NCBI GenBank assembly: GCA_020638195.1
Contig: JACKJC010000001.1
Coordinates: 237,001-301,000 of the forward strand
Reading direction: 5' to 3'
From: Methylobacteriaceae bacterium
GTDB lineage: Bacteria; Pseudomonadota; Alphaproteobacteria; Rhizobiales; Beijerinckiaceae
Length of the DNA: 64,000 bases
The notes beneath the pieces were generated by a model, which worked only from the letters and a program-made list of their open reading frames with translations, was not told the DNA's origin and made no database searches. Position numbers and translations under genes: made by a program. This document shows positions 16,693 to 25,805 of this stretch, piece after piece. Position 1 is the stretch's first letter. Every line of letters begins with the position of its first letter.

Positions 16693-17682
16693 TCAGGCGA
16701 TTTCCAGAACTTCGCCTGGCCGCGCCGCGCGAAACCGCTCCGGCGCGATTCCGGCGCGTTCGAGGGCCACGGCGAGGCGCTTCGGCGGCTCGTCGATCGC
16801 CTCGTCGGTCAGGCGGAATGTCCCCCAATGGCATCCGAGCGCTTGTCCCGCATCGACATCCTCGAACATGCGCACGGACTCTTCCGGATCGACATGCTGC
16901 TCGCGCATGAACCAGCGCGGTTCGTAGGCGCCGATCGGCAGCAGCGCGAGCCGCATCGCGCCGTGCTTGAGAAAAATATCGCGGAACAGGCGACCGTCGC
17001 CGTAGCCGGTGTCGCCGGCGACATAGATCTTGCCCACCGCCGTCTCGATCACGAAGCCGCACCACAGAGCCATGCGCCGGTCGAACAGTCCGCGCGCGGA
17101 CCAGTGCTGCGCGGGGACGAGATGCACGGCGAGCGGCCCGATCCGCGCCACATCGCCCCAATCGTAGGCGCGCGCGTCGACCTTTGCGATGCCGCGCGCG
17201 AGAATCGTGTCGTTGCCGAGTGGCGTGACGATCGGACAGGGCCGCTGATGCGCGAGCCGCTTCAGCGTCGCCATGTCCATGTGGTCATAGTGATTGTGCG
17301 TCAGCAGGATCGCATCGAGCGGCGGCAGGTCGTCGAAATCGATCCCCGGCGGATTCACCCGCTTGGGCCCCGCGAAGCGCAGCGGGCTGGCGCGCTCCGA
17401 CCAGACTGGATCGACCAGCAGGTTCACGCCCTGCGTCTGGATGAGAAAGGTTGCGTGCCCGACGAAGGCCACGCGCAGCGCGGCGCCATGCACGCGCGGC
17501 GGCGGCTTGTCCTGCGGCAGGCCCGAATAGGCGCTCGGCCACGCCGGCAATTCGCGCGACTGGAAGCGCCAGCGCAGGAGATCGCGCCGGCTCTTGTCGG
17601 TCGAGCGACCGCCCGGAAGGAAGAAGCGCACGCCGTCGAAATGGTCCGACGGCGGGCCGGAATAATAGGGATTGCGGGGCAT
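16693..17682 (-). CDS. Metallo-beta-lactamase-fold hydrolase (NAPE-PLD/UlaG-like)
   Basis: A 329-residue protein starting MPRNPYYSGPPSDHFDGVRFF. The metal-binding motif is LTHNHYDHMD, followed by AQHWSARGLFDRR, VAGDTGYGDG and GCHWGTFRLTDEA. These features match bacterial relatives of N-acyl-phosphatidylethanolamine phospholipase D. The substrate is not established in most bacteria. It is convergent with the HAD gene, 7 bases apart, and follows the methyltransferase gene in the same direction after a 54-base gap. Confidence 0.85.
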   Translation of the reverse strand: MPRNPYYSGPPSDHFDGVRFFLPGGRSTDKSRRDLLRWRFQSRELPAWPSAYSGLPQDKPPPRVHGAALRVAFVGHATFLIQTQGVNLLVDPVWSERASPLRFAGPKRVNPPGIDFDDLPPLDAILLTHNHYDHMDMATLKRLAHQRPCPIVTPLGNDTILARGIAKVDARAYDWGDVARIGPLAVHLVPAQHWSARGLFDRRMALWCGFVIETAVGKIYVAGDTGYGDGRLFRDIFLKHGAMRLALLPIGAYEPRWFMREQHVDPEESVRMFEDVDAGQALGCHWGTFRLTDEAIDEPPKRLAVALERAGIAPERFRAARPGEVLEIA

Positions 17683-17736
17683 GATCCTGGAATGGCCTGC
17701 GAGCCTTCGGGCGCGCAACTCACGTCTGCGTGAAAG

Positions 17737-18609
17737 CTAGTCGCCTTTCCGCTTCGTCTTCAACGCTTCTTCGAGGCTCATCTGCGCCGAGCCGCGCGCG
17801 GCCGGCTTTTGTTGCGATTCGTGCGGCGCCCAGCCGGAAAGCCATACGACGTCGAAACTCGCGCGCACGCGCCCGTCGGGATCGCTGAAGCGCTCGGCAT
17901 AGATCTCCGCGGCGCGCATGAGAGTCGCGCGACGCAGCGGCTTGCGCGAGCGCGCGACAAGAGCATTGGTCGCGCCCATGGCGCGCAGATCGGCCATCAG
18001 CCCGAACATGGAATCGTAGCGCACAGTCAGCGTCTCGAAATCGACGACCGGCAGCGCGAAGCCCGCACGCTGCATCAGCGCCCCGAGTTCGCGCACGTCG
18101 CCGAAGGGCGCGACGCGCGGGCTGGCGCCCCCCTCCATTTCCGCTTCCGCCACCATGAAGCTTGCGCGCAATTCGGCGAGGCTGGCGTTGCCGACCAGAC
18201 CGGCGAGAAACAGGCCATCGGGCTTCAGGGCGCGCCTGACTTGCGTCAGAAGGCCCGGCAGATCGTTGACCCATTGCAGCGCCAGGGCCGAGACGACGAG
18301 ATCGGCCGAAGCGGGCGCGACAGGCAGGGTCTCATCCTCCGCCAGAATGAAGCGCCCGGCGCCAGCGAAAGCCGGGTCGTTGGAAACGCGCAGCACGTCG
18401 CGGCCGGGTTGCGCGAGCGCCTGCGCCAGCATCGGCGAGGGGCCTCCGAGATCGATCGCCGCGCGAAACTCGCGCTGAACCGCCGAAAGCCGCGCCACGA
18501 GTTCCTCGACAACGGCCGCGAGCAGAAAATCGGCAGAACCCTGCGAAAGCGCGCGCTTCTGGCGCCGCCTCACCAGAGCGCGATCGAAAATTTCCGGGGT
18601 CTCGGTCAT
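17737..18609 (-). CDS. SAM-dependent methyltransferase-fold protein (NDUFAF5/BioC-like)
   Basis: A 290-residue protein beginning TETPEIFDRALVRRRQKRALSQGSADFLL. It matches the alphaproteobacterial relatives of NDUFAF5, a complex I assembly factor. The SAM-binding segments are degenerate: AIDLGGPSPMLAQAL for motif I and SADLVVSALALQWVNDLPG after it. The role in respiration is inferred from the family. In other Hyphomicrobiales a gene like this often lies next to comF; here comF is about 21 kb away. Confidence 0.75.
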   Translation of the reverse strand: MTETPEIFDRALVRRRQKRALSQGSADFLLAAVVEELVARLSAVQREFRAAIDLGGPSPMLAQALAQPGRDVLRVSNDPAFAGAGRFILAEDETLPVAPASADLVVSALALQWVNDLPGLLTQVRRALKPDGLFLAGLVGNASLAELRASFMVAEAEMEGGASPRVAPFGDVRELGALMQRAGFALPVVDFETLTVRYDSMFGLMADLRAMGATNALVARSRKPLRRATLMRAAEIYAERFSDPDGRVRASFDVVWLSGWAPHESQQKPAARGSAQMSLEEALKTKRKGD

Positions 18610-18807
18610 GGCGGCTTATCGCGCGATGGCGAGCGGGGGTCAAAGGACAGGGCGTTCACCTGTGGCGCTACGGCGACAGTGAACGGAATCTTAAGCCTAC
18701 CGCTTAACTGCGCGGTCAGGAACGCTTCGACAAGAGCCCGCGCCTCGATAAAGATCATGGCGTCGCATCGTCCACGATCGTGCAGCGTTTCTCGGGGGGA
18801 ATTGCGG

Positions 18808-19383
18808 ATGAGCAATCGTTCTTTTCGCGCGGCGGCCCGCGCGCTTCCAGCCCGCTCGCGGGCTGTCTTCGTTCTCGGCCTGGCCGCCGCCCTGTTCGGC
18901 GCGTTGATGGCGGTCCCGAAGCCCGCCCGCGCCGCCGAGCGCGTCGTGCCCTTCCCGCAGGCGGGCGATCTTCGACCCGGCACCCTGGTCATCAGCGCCC
19001 GCCAGCGCGCGCTCTACTACGTTCTCGATAGCGCCCGCGCGATCCGCTACCCGATCGCCGTGCCCAAGCGCGGCAAGGAATGGTCGGGCGTGGCCTACGT
19101 CGACGGCAAGTATTTGCGACCCGACTGGGCGCCGCCGGCCGTCGTCAAGCGCGATCACCCGGAACTGCCGAACCTCATTCCAGGCGGCTCGCCGCGCAAT
19201 CCGATGGGCGTCGCCGCCCTGACCCTCAACCGCGACCAGATCGCCATTCACGGCACGACACGCTCCATGCGCCGCTCGATCGGCAGCGCCGCCTCCTACG
19301 GTTGCATCCGCATGTACAACGAGGATGTGGCCGACCTCTACAATCGCGTCAGCGTCGGCACGCAGGTGGTGATGCTGCGGTAG
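18808..19383 (+). CDS. L,D-transpeptidase (YkuD domain)
   Basis: A 191-residue secreted enzyme. Its signal peptide (residues about 1-42) ends AAE. The YkuD domain follows, with the catalytic block IAIHGT...SIGSAASYGCIRMYNEDV; the nucleophile is Cys166. Such enzymes form 3-3 peptidoglycan cross-links or attach proteins to peptidoglycan. The ATG at 18808 follows a GGGGGGAATTGCGG stretch that serves as ribosome-binding site. A clear terminator follows the stop. Confidence 0.9.
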   Translation: MSNRSFRAAARALPARSRAVFVLGLAAALFGALMAVPKPARAAERVVPFPQAGDLRPGTLVISARQRALYYVLDSARAIRYPIAVPKRGKEWSGVAYVDGKYLRPDWAPPAVVKRDHPELPNLIPGGSPRNPMGVAALTLNRDQIAIHGTTRSMRRSIGSAASYGCIRMYNEDVADLYNRVSVGTQVVMLR

Positions 19384-19411
19384 TATGGGAAAGCGGCTCC
19401 AACACTTCCAC

Positions 19412-19437
19412 GGCCCGGCTCACGCCGGGCCTTTTTT
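19412..19437 (+). terminator. Rho-independent terminator after the L,D-transpeptidase
   Basis: A perfect 8-bp stem, GGCCCGGC and GCCGGGCC, around a TCAC loop is followed by six T residues. Confidence 0.85.
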
Positions 19438-19495
19438 CATGGCGACGCTCCAAACTGCGCTATATGTCGGCGCAACGAGCGACGGAGATTTGCGC

Positions 19496-20266
19496 ATGGC
19501 GCTGCAGGTTCATCAATTCACATGCCTCGACGACAATTTCGGCGTGCTGATCCACGATCCCGCGACCGGCGCGACCGCCTCGATCGACGCGCCCGAAGCC
19601 GGGCCAATTCTGGCGGCGCTCGCGGACAAGGGCTGGACCCTCACCGACATTCTCGTCACCCATCATCACCCCGACCACATCCAGGGCATCCCCGAACTGA
19701 AATCGAAATTCCCCGAGGCGCGCGTCGTCGGCGCCAAGGCGGACGCCCATCGCATTCCCGGTCTCGACCGTCAGCTCGTCGAAGGCGACGAGGTCCAGGT
19801 CGGTTCGACAAAAGCGCGCGTCATCGAAACGCCCGGCCATACGACCGGCCACATCGCCTATCACTTCGCCGACGACGCGCTGCTGTTTGCAGGCGATACG
19901 CTGTTCGCGCTGGGCTGCGGCCGCGCCTTCGAGGCGCCGGCCCCGGTCCTCTATCGTTCGCTCGAAAAACTCGCGGCCCTGCCGGAGGAGACGCGCGTCT
20001 ATTGCGGCCACGAGTATACGCTCGGCAACGCGAAGTTCGCCGTGACGGTCGATCCCGGCAATGTCGAACTCGCCCGCCGCGCCGCCGACATTTCAGCCAT
20101 GCGCGCGCAAGGCCAGTTCACCCTGCCGACGACGATCGGGCTCGAGCTCGCCACCAACCCGTTCCTGCGCGCGACCGATCCGGGCGTGCAGGCGGCGGTC
20201 GGCATGACCGGCAAGCCGGCCGCGGAGGTGTTTACGGAACTGCGCGAGCGGAAGAACCGGGGGTAG
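19496..20266 (+). CDS. gloB: Hydroxyacylglutathione hydrolase (glyoxalase II)
   Basis: A 256-residue metallo-beta-lactamase-fold enzyme that hydrolyses S-D-lactoylglutathione to lactate and glutathione in methylglyoxal detoxification. The metal site is THHHPDH with His56, His57, His58, Asp60 and His61. PGHTTGHIAYH, LFAGDTLFALGCGR and YCGHEYTLGNAKFA add further ligands and the glutathione-binding C-terminal domain. The ATG at 19496 has ACGGAG in front. In-frame codons before it would read through the preceding terminator region, so they are excluded. Confidence 0.93.
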   Translation: MALQVHQFTCLDDNFGVLIHDPATGATASIDAPEAGPILAALADKGWTLTDILVTHHHPDHIQGIPELKSKFPEARVVGAKADAHRIPGLDRQLVEGDEVQVGSTKARVIETPGHTTGHIAYHFADDALLFAGDTLFALGCGRAFEAPAPVLYRSLEKLAALPEETRVYCGHEYTLGNAKFAVTVDPGNVELARRAADISAMRAQGQFTLPTTIGLELATNPFLRATDPGVQAAVGMTGKPAAEVFTELRERKNRG

Positions 20267-20276
20267 GCGGTAGGCC

Positions 20277-20972
20277 TCAGACAGCGCGGCCGATCAGCGC
20301 GCCCACCAGCGCGGTCGTCGCCATGGCGAGCCCGCCCCAAAACACGACCCGGATCGTCGGCCTGAGGATTTCCGCGCCGCCGGCCCGGGCGCTCGCTGCG
20401 CCCAGGACGGCCAGAAAGAGCAGGGAAGCGCCCGGTATCGCTGTCGCCGCGTATTTGGCGGGCGTCGCCATGGCGACGAGAACCGGCAGGATCGCGCCGA
20501 CCGAAAAAGTCGCGGCGGAGGTCAGGGCGGCCTGGATGGGCCGGGCTGCGCCCGCGTCCGTGATGCCGAGTTCGTCGCGCGCATGGGCGCCGAGCGCGTC
20601 CTTCGCCATCAATTGTCGGGCGACGGCGAGCGCAGTATCGCGCTCGACGCCACGGTCCTCGTAGATCTTCGCGAGTTCCTCGAGTTCGAACTCCGGTTGC
20701 GAGGCGAGTTCCGCCCGCTCCCGTTCCAGATCCGCCTGTTCCGTATCGGATTGCGAACTGACGGAGACATACTCGCCGGCGGCCATGGACATCGCGCCCG
20801 CCACCAGCCCCGCGACGCCCGCCACGATGACCTCGTTGAAGGAGGCGGACGCCGAGGCCACGCCCACCATCAGGCTCGCGGTCGATATGATTCCGTCGTT
20901 GGCGCCGAGGACCGCGGCCCGCAACCAGCCGATGCGCTCGATGAGATGACGTTCACGATGGGGAAGGAGCAT
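20277..20972 (-). CDS. VIT1/CCC1-family transporter
   Basis: A 231-residue membrane protein starting MLLPHRERHLIERIGWLRAA. The first membrane segments carry the family motif GANDGIISTASLMVGVASA and the AGAMSMAAGEYVSVSSQ block. A charged cytoplasmic domain (residues about 75-135, Glu-rich) follows, then three C-terminal membrane helices. Eukaryotic and plant relatives carry iron or manganese; the bacterial substrate is inferred from that. It is convergent with gloB, with a 10-base gap. Confidence 0.85.
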   Translation of the reverse strand: MLLPHRERHLIERIGWLRAAVLGANDGIISTASLMVGVASASASFNEVIVAGVAGLVAGAMSMAAGEYVSVSSQSDTEQADLERERAELASQPEFELEELAKIYEDRGVERDTALAVARQLMAKDALGAHARDELGITDAGAARPIQAALTSAATFSVGAILPVLVAMATPAKYAATAIPGASLLFLAVLGAASARAGGAEILRPTIRVVFWGGLAMATTALVGALIGRAV

Positions 20973-21052
20973 GCGACGACCTATTCATCCGAGCGAGCGG
21001 GCAGTGACTTTCCAATCTGGTACGGATTATCGACGATCGGGAGGCCCGCCCC

Positions 21053-21259
21053 TCAAAAATCGACCGCTATCCCCTTGTTCTCCCAATCGCCGAAACGCAC
21101 GGGCTCCGGCCCGTCGCGGCCGCCGAGTTCCTTTGGTAGGACGGCCGCCTGCGCCGCCTTGCGGCGCGCCTCGGCCTCGGCCAGCGCGCGCCGGGCTTCG
21201 GGGGTCAATTTACGTGGGGATTCAGCCGTTGGCCCGCCATCATCGTTCTCATTCGCCAT
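21053..21259 (-). CDS. DUF1674 protein (SDHAF4-like succinate dehydrogenase assembly factor)
   Basis: A 68-residue protein with the family C-terminus ELGGRDGPEPVRFGDWENKGIAVDF and a Lys/Arg/Ala-rich helix before it. Mitochondrial SDHAF4 of this family aids maturation of the flavinated SdhA subunit; the bacterial role is inferred. It is divergent from htpX and near rsmB, a neighbourhood seen in other Hyphomicrobiales. Confidence 0.85.
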   Translation of the reverse strand: MANENDDGGPTAESPRKLTPEARRALAEAEARRKAAQAAVLPKELGGRDGPEPVRFGDWENKGIAVDF

Positions 21260-21351
21260 TCTCTCGCCCCATCGTCTTGCGCAACTAGGCGCCTCCTCCC
21301 CACATAGTCTGGTGCGGCGCCCGCCGCCATGGGGGAACAGAGGACGAGTTC

Positions 21352-22386
21352 ATGAATTTCATGCGCACGGCGATCCTGCTCGCTGGCATGACCGCCCTGT
21401 TTATGATCGTCGGCCTCGCGCTCGGCGGCCGGGCGGGCATGGGAATCGCGCTCGTCTTCGCTATCGGCGCCAACATGTTCGCCTATTGGAATTCGGACCG
21501 CATGGCGCTCGCCTCGGTCGACGCGCACGAGGTGGATCGCTCGAGCGCGCCGGACCTCGTCGACGACGTCGCCTGGCTCGCCCAGCGCGCCGGCCTGCCG
21601 ATGCCGCGCGTCTATGTCGTCAATTCCGACCAGCCCAACGCCTTCGCCACCGGCCGCGATCCCGAACATGCGGCGATCGCGGTCAATGCCGGTCTCTCGC
21701 ACATGCTGACGCGTGAGGAACGCCTCGGCGTGCTGGCGCACGAGATGGCGCATATCAAGCATCGCGACACGTTGACCATGACCATTGCCGCTACGCTGGC
21801 CGGCGCGATCTCGTCGATCACGAGCTGGGGCATGTTCTTCGGCGGCGGTCGTCGCGAGGGTGGGCCAGGGCCGATCGCTGGAATCGCGCTCGCCATTCTC
21901 GCGCCGATCGCTGCCATGATCGTGCAGATGTCCATCAGCCGCTCGCGCGAATATGTCGCGGACGAAACCGGCGGACAGCTTTGCGGCAACCCGCTGTTCC
22001 TCGCCTCCGCCCTGTCGAAGATTTCCGAAGGCGCCGCCGCCATTCCCGACGAGGTCGTGGAGAACAAGCCCGCCATGGCGCATCTCTTCATCGTCAATCC
22101 GCTCGCCGGCGGCCCGCGCGACAATCTCTTCTCCACGCACCCGGACACGCAGAACCGCATCGACGCCCTGGTCGCCCTCGCGCAGCGCATGGGCGTCGGC
22201 ATGGCTCAGCCGCAGCCCCAGGCCGCCGCGCCCGCCGGCGGCTGGTCGCCCTTCCGTGGCGACGACGCTCCCGCCGGCGCGGAGTCCTTTCTTGGCGGCT
22301 CCGGGATCGTGAGAGGGGCGCAACCTGACCCCTGGGGAAGCGGGTCATCGGACGAAACCCGGGGCAGCCCTTGGGGAAGAAGCTGA
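21352..22386 (+). CDS. htpX: Zinc metalloprotease HtpX homolog
   Basis: A 344-residue M48-family membrane protease for quality control of membrane proteins. Two N-terminal membrane helices come first. The zinc motif HEMAH is at residues 130-134, in GVLAHEMAHIKHRDTL. The third zinc ligand is in SRSREYVADETGG. The C-terminal tail (about 60 residues) is Gln/Ala/Pro/Gly-rich and longer than in Escherichia coli HtpX. It heads a same-strand run with rsmB and the heparinase gene. Confidence 0.93.
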   Translation: MNFMRTAILLAGMTALFMIVGLALGGRAGMGIALVFAIGANMFAYWNSDRMALASVDAHEVDRSSAPDLVDDVAWLAQRAGLPMPRVYVVNSDQPNAFATGRDPEHAAIAVNAGLSHMLTREERLGVLAHEMAHIKHRDTLTMTIAATLAGAISSITSWGMFFGGGRREGGPGPIAGIALAILAPIAAMIVQMSISRSREYVADETGGQLCGNPLFLASALSKISEGAAAIPDEVVENKPAMAHLFIVNPLAGGPRDNLFSTHPDTQNRIDALVALAQRMGVGMAQPQPQAAAPAGGWSPFRGDDAPAGAESFLGGSGIVRGAQPDPWGSGSSDETRGSPWGRS

Positions 22387-22456
22387 ACCTTTGGCATAAA
22401 TGACGTAAGATTGGATTTGTGAACTTGGTATCGATTCGAATTCAGGCGGCGCGCCA

Positions 22457-23854
22457 GTGAGGCGTCCAACAGGCAAGGCTTCCGGCGGCCGCACCGGCTC
22501 CGCCCGCCCCACGGAAGCAGAGCGCGAAGCGGCCATCTCCGCGATCCCCGGATTGCGCGCGCGCATTGCGGCGCATCAGGTGATCTCCGACGTCGTCGCC
22601 GGCGGCCATGCGCTCGACGAGCGTTTCTCGCCATCGGCCATTCCCAACCGCACGGCCGGACTGGACGCGCGCGACAAGGCGCTGGTGCGCTCGATCGCCA
22701 CCGTCGCCGTGCGCCGGCTCGGCGCGATCCGTCGCATCCTCAACCAGCTGCTCGACAAGGGCATGCCGCGCAACGCCGGCCAGTTCGAATGGATCGCGCT
22801 CGGCGGCCTCGCGCAGATCCTGTTCATGGACACGCCCGACCACGCCGCCGTCGATCTGGCCGTGCGCGCCGCCAAGGCCGACGTCAAGACGGCCGGCTTT
22901 TCGGGTCTCCTCAACGCGGTCCTGCGCTCAGCGATCCGCGAGCGCGAAAACCTCCTCGCGGACCTCGACCCGCTCGCCGACGAAACGCCGGGATGGCTGG
23001 CGCAACGCTGGCGCCGCGCCTGGGGCGAGGAGCGCGCTCACGCCATCGCCGCCGCCCATCTGCGCGAGCCGACGCTCGACGTCACCGTGCGCGACGATGC
23101 GCCCGGCTGGGCGGAAAAGCTCGGCGGCAAGCTGCTGCCGACCGGCTCGATCCGCATCGCCGCCCACACGCCCGTGCCCGAAATGCCGGGCTATGCGGAC
23201 GGGCAATGGTGGGTTCAGGACGCCGCCGCCGCCCTGCCCGCCCGCCTTCTGCCCTTCGAGCCCGGCGCCCGCGTTCTCGATCTCTGCGCCGCGCCAGGCG
23301 GCAAGACGGCCGAACTCGCCGCCGCCGGCGCGCAGGTCACGGCCCTCGACCGTTCAGCCGAGCGCCTGAAGCAGCTCTCCGCCAATCTCGAACGTCTCGG
23401 TCTGCATGCCGATATCGTCGTGGCGGACGCCGCGACCTGGTCGGCCGAGCCCTTCGACGCCGTGCTGGTCGACCCGCCCTGCTCGGCGACCGGGACGATC
23501 CGCCGCCATCCCGACGTGCAATGGACCAAGAAACCTGGCGACATCGACCAGCTCGCCGCGCTGCAGGCCAGGATTCTCGCGCACGCGGCGACCCTGGTGA
23601 AGCCGGGCGGCCATATCGTCTATTGCGTCTGTTCGATCGAGCCCGAGGAAGGCGAGGCGCAAATCACCGCGCTCCTGCGCAAGAATCCGGATTTCCGGCG
23701 CGTGCCCTTCGAGGCGGGCGAGCAAGGCCTTCCGCCCGAGCTTCTGACGGCCGAGGGCGAGCTGCGCACCCTGCCCTGCCACTGGCCGAACGAAGACGCC
23801 CGCATGGCCGGCCTCGACGGCTTCTTCGCCGCACGCCTGAAACGCCAGGGTTAG
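22457..23854 (+). CDS. rsmB: 16S rRNA (cytosine-C5)-methyltransferase RsmB
   Basis: A 465-residue protein of the Fmu/Sun family that methylates C967 of 16S rRNA. The N-terminal NusB-like domain (about 45-170) is followed by the methyltransferase domain. SAM motif I is LDLCAAPGGKTAELAAAG. The two cysteines are in VDPPCSATGTIRRHPDVQW and YCVCSIEPEEGEAQ. The start is a GTG at 22457 with a poor ribosome-binding site, so the true start could be a little further in. It lies 70 bases after htpX. Confidence 0.92.
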   Translation: MRRPTGKASGGRTGSARPTEAEREAAISAIPGLRARIAAHQVISDVVAGGHALDERFSPSAIPNRTAGLDARDKALVRSIATVAVRRLGAIRRILNQLLDKGMPRNAGQFEWIALGGLAQILFMDTPDHAAVDLAVRAAKADVKTAGFSGLLNAVLRSAIRERENLLADLDPLADETPGWLAQRWRRAWGEERAHAIAAAHLREPTLDVTVRDDAPGWAEKLGGKLLPTGSIRIAAHTPVPEMPGYADGQWWVQDAAAALPARLLPFEPGARVLDLCAAPGGKTAELAAAGAQVTALDRSAERLKQLSANLERLGLHADIVVADAATWSAEPFDAVLVDPPCSATGTIRRHPDVQWTKKPGDIDQLAALQARILAHAATLVKPGGHIVYCVCSIEPEEGEAQITALLRKNPDFRRVPFEAGEQGLPPELLTAEGELRTLPCHWPNEDARMAGLDGFFAARLKRQG

Positions 23855-23905
23855 CGGCAAGGTTAATAGACCCTAAACATTTGAACGGGAATATTATACG
23901 TCGGC

Positions 23906-25645
23906 ATGTGGCGGCGGCGGGCGATGAATCGCGCCCGGCAGGAGGGGCGACTGACAAGCGGCGGATTGGCGGATCGCGCGAAGCTCGCTGCGCTCGTGGC
24001 GCAGCGCTACGCGTCGAAGGGCATGCGCGCGGCCACCGCGCCCATGCGCGCTTTCGGCCGCATGCGCATGCGCGCGCCCGAGCGCCTGCTGATCGCGCCG
24101 CAGGACATCAGAACCGCCGACGCCACCCGCGCCGAGGACATCTACGCCGGCTATTTCGCCTTCGGCGGCCGAATCGTGAACACGCAGGGGCGCTCGCCCT
24201 TCGACCTTCATCCACCTTCGCCCGAATGGGCGCGCGCGCTCAACGGGTTCGGCTGGTTGCGCCATCTACGTGCGGCGGAAACCAGCCTCGCCCGCGTCAA
24301 CGCCCGCGCGCTGATCGACGATTATCTCGCCGCCCGCGGCCGCAACGGCGGCGAAACTTTCGACGCCGCCACGACGGCGCGGCGCATTCTGTCCTGGCTC
24401 AGCCAGTCCACACTGGTGCTCGAAGGCGCGGAGGCGGAATTCTACCACCGTTTCCTGCGCGCCCTCGCCCGCGACGCCGCGCAATTGCAGGACGCGCTCG
24501 GCGCGACCGAAGGCCTCCCGCGCCTGCAGGCGTGTATGGCGTTGTCCGCCTACGCCATGTGCGCCGACACGCCCGCGCGCTACCAGACGCGCGCCAGCGC
24601 GCAGCTCGCCGAGGCCATCGGCGCGCAGATATTGCCCGACGGCGGTCATCTCAGCCGCAATCCGCAGACGCTGATCGACCTGCTGCTCGATTTCCTGCCG
24701 CTGCGCCAGGCCTTCGTCGCGCGCGGCGCCGCCCCGCCGCCAGCGCTGCTCAATGCGATCGACCGCATCATCCCTGCGTTGCGCCTGCTACGCCACGGCG
24801 ACAGCTCGCTCGCCCTGTTCAACGGCATGGGCGTGACCGCCCCCGACCGTCTCGCGACCGTCCTGCATTACGACGATGCGCGCGGAACGGCGCCGGTGAG
24901 TGCGCCGCATTCCGGCTATCAACGGCTCGAGGCCGCCGACACGATCGTCATCGTCGACGCCGGCCCGCCGCCGCCCGGCCCCTATTCGCGCGACGCTCAT
25001 GCCGGCTGCCTGTCCTTCGAAATGTCGAGTGGTCTTCAGCGGATCGTCGTGAATTGCGGCACACCGGCGACAGGCGGCGCCGCGGCGCGCGAAATGGCGC
25101 GCCAGACGGCCGCCCATTCCACGCTCGTCCTCGACGACGTCGCCTCCTGCCGGATAGCGCCGGACGTCGGCATCGAACGTGTCGTCGCCGGACAGATCGT
25201 CGCCGGCCCGACGCAGGTCGGCGTGAACCGCGAGACGCTGCCCGAAGGCGCGCTGCTCGACCTCTCGCACGACGGCTACGCCCAGCGCTTCGGCCTGATC
25301 CATGAGCGCCGCATCGCGCTCAAGGCCGACGGCGCGCAACTGGTCGGCGAGGACCGGCTGGTCGCCGACGCGCAGCAAGCGGGACAGGGCGAGGCCCGGA
25401 CTTTCGCCCTGCGCTTCCACCTCCACCCCGCCGTGACGGCCATGCGCGCCGGCGACGACACGGCCGTCGTGCTCGACCTGCCCGACGGCCAGCGCTGGAT
25501 GTTCGACGCCGGCGGTCTGAATGTGAGCCTAGAGGAAAGCGTCTTCTTCGCCAGCCCCGAGGGCGTGCGCGCCTGCCAGCAGATCGTGGTCGCCGGCAAA
25601 GCCGAGACCGGGCTCGAGGTGCAATGGGCGTTCAGTCGGTTGTAG
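23906..25645 (+). CDS. Heparinase II/III-family protein
   Basis: A 579-residue protein with an alpha-helical toroid in the N-terminal half and a heparinase II/III beta-sandwich in the C-terminal half. Recognisable pieces are FAFGGRIVNTQGRSPFDLHPPSPEWARALNGF, split across the N-domain, and LRRG-like ILPDGGHLSRNPQTLIDLLL. The usual substrate is an acidic polysaccharide, and the natural one in this order is unknown. No signal peptide is clear. In many relatives it is followed directly by purH; here leuC follows. Confidence 0.85.
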   Translation: MWRRRAMNRARQEGRLTSGGLADRAKLAALVAQRYASKGMRAATAPMRAFGRMRMRAPERLLIAPQDIRTADATRAEDIYAGYFAFGGRIVNTQGRSPFDLHPPSPEWARALNGFGWLRHLRAAETSLARVNARALIDDYLAARGRNGGETFDAATTARRILSWLSQSTLVLEGAEAEFYHRFLRALARDAAQLQDALGATEGLPRLQACMALSAYAMCADTPARYQTRASAQLAEAIGAQILPDGGHLSRNPQTLIDLLLDFLPLRQAFVARGAAPPPALLNAIDRIIPALRLLRHGDSSLALFNGMGVTAPDRLATVLHYDDARGTAPVSAPHSGYQRLEAADTIVIVDAGPPPPGPYSRDAHAGCLSFEMSSGLQRIVVNCGTPATGGAAAREMARQTAAHSTLVLDDVASCRIAPDVGIERVVAGQIVAGPTQVGVNRETLPEGALLDLSHDGYAQRFGLIHERRIALKADGAQLVGEDRLVADAQQAGQGEARTFALRFHLHPAVTAMRAGDDTAVVLDLPDGQRWMFDAGGLNVSLEESVFFASPEGVRACQQIVVAGKAETGLEVQWAFSRL

Positions 25646-25805
25646 GCGCGGCTCCTCCCCTCCCCCTGCCCTCAATCCTCCCCAAATTCCGGTTTCACTT
25701 ACGGCACGGGTTGTTCTAGAAGACGGCCCATCGCCGTATCCGTATGCAGGCCCCGTGGCCGCGCCGGACGCGCAACAAGACCAAGCCCGCGACGAGGACG
25801 CCGCC

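Noticed and set aside
22789..25305. An 838-residue open frame over rsmB and the heparinase gene
   Set aside because: Arg/Ala-rich composition, no motif, and it crosses two clear genes in another frame.
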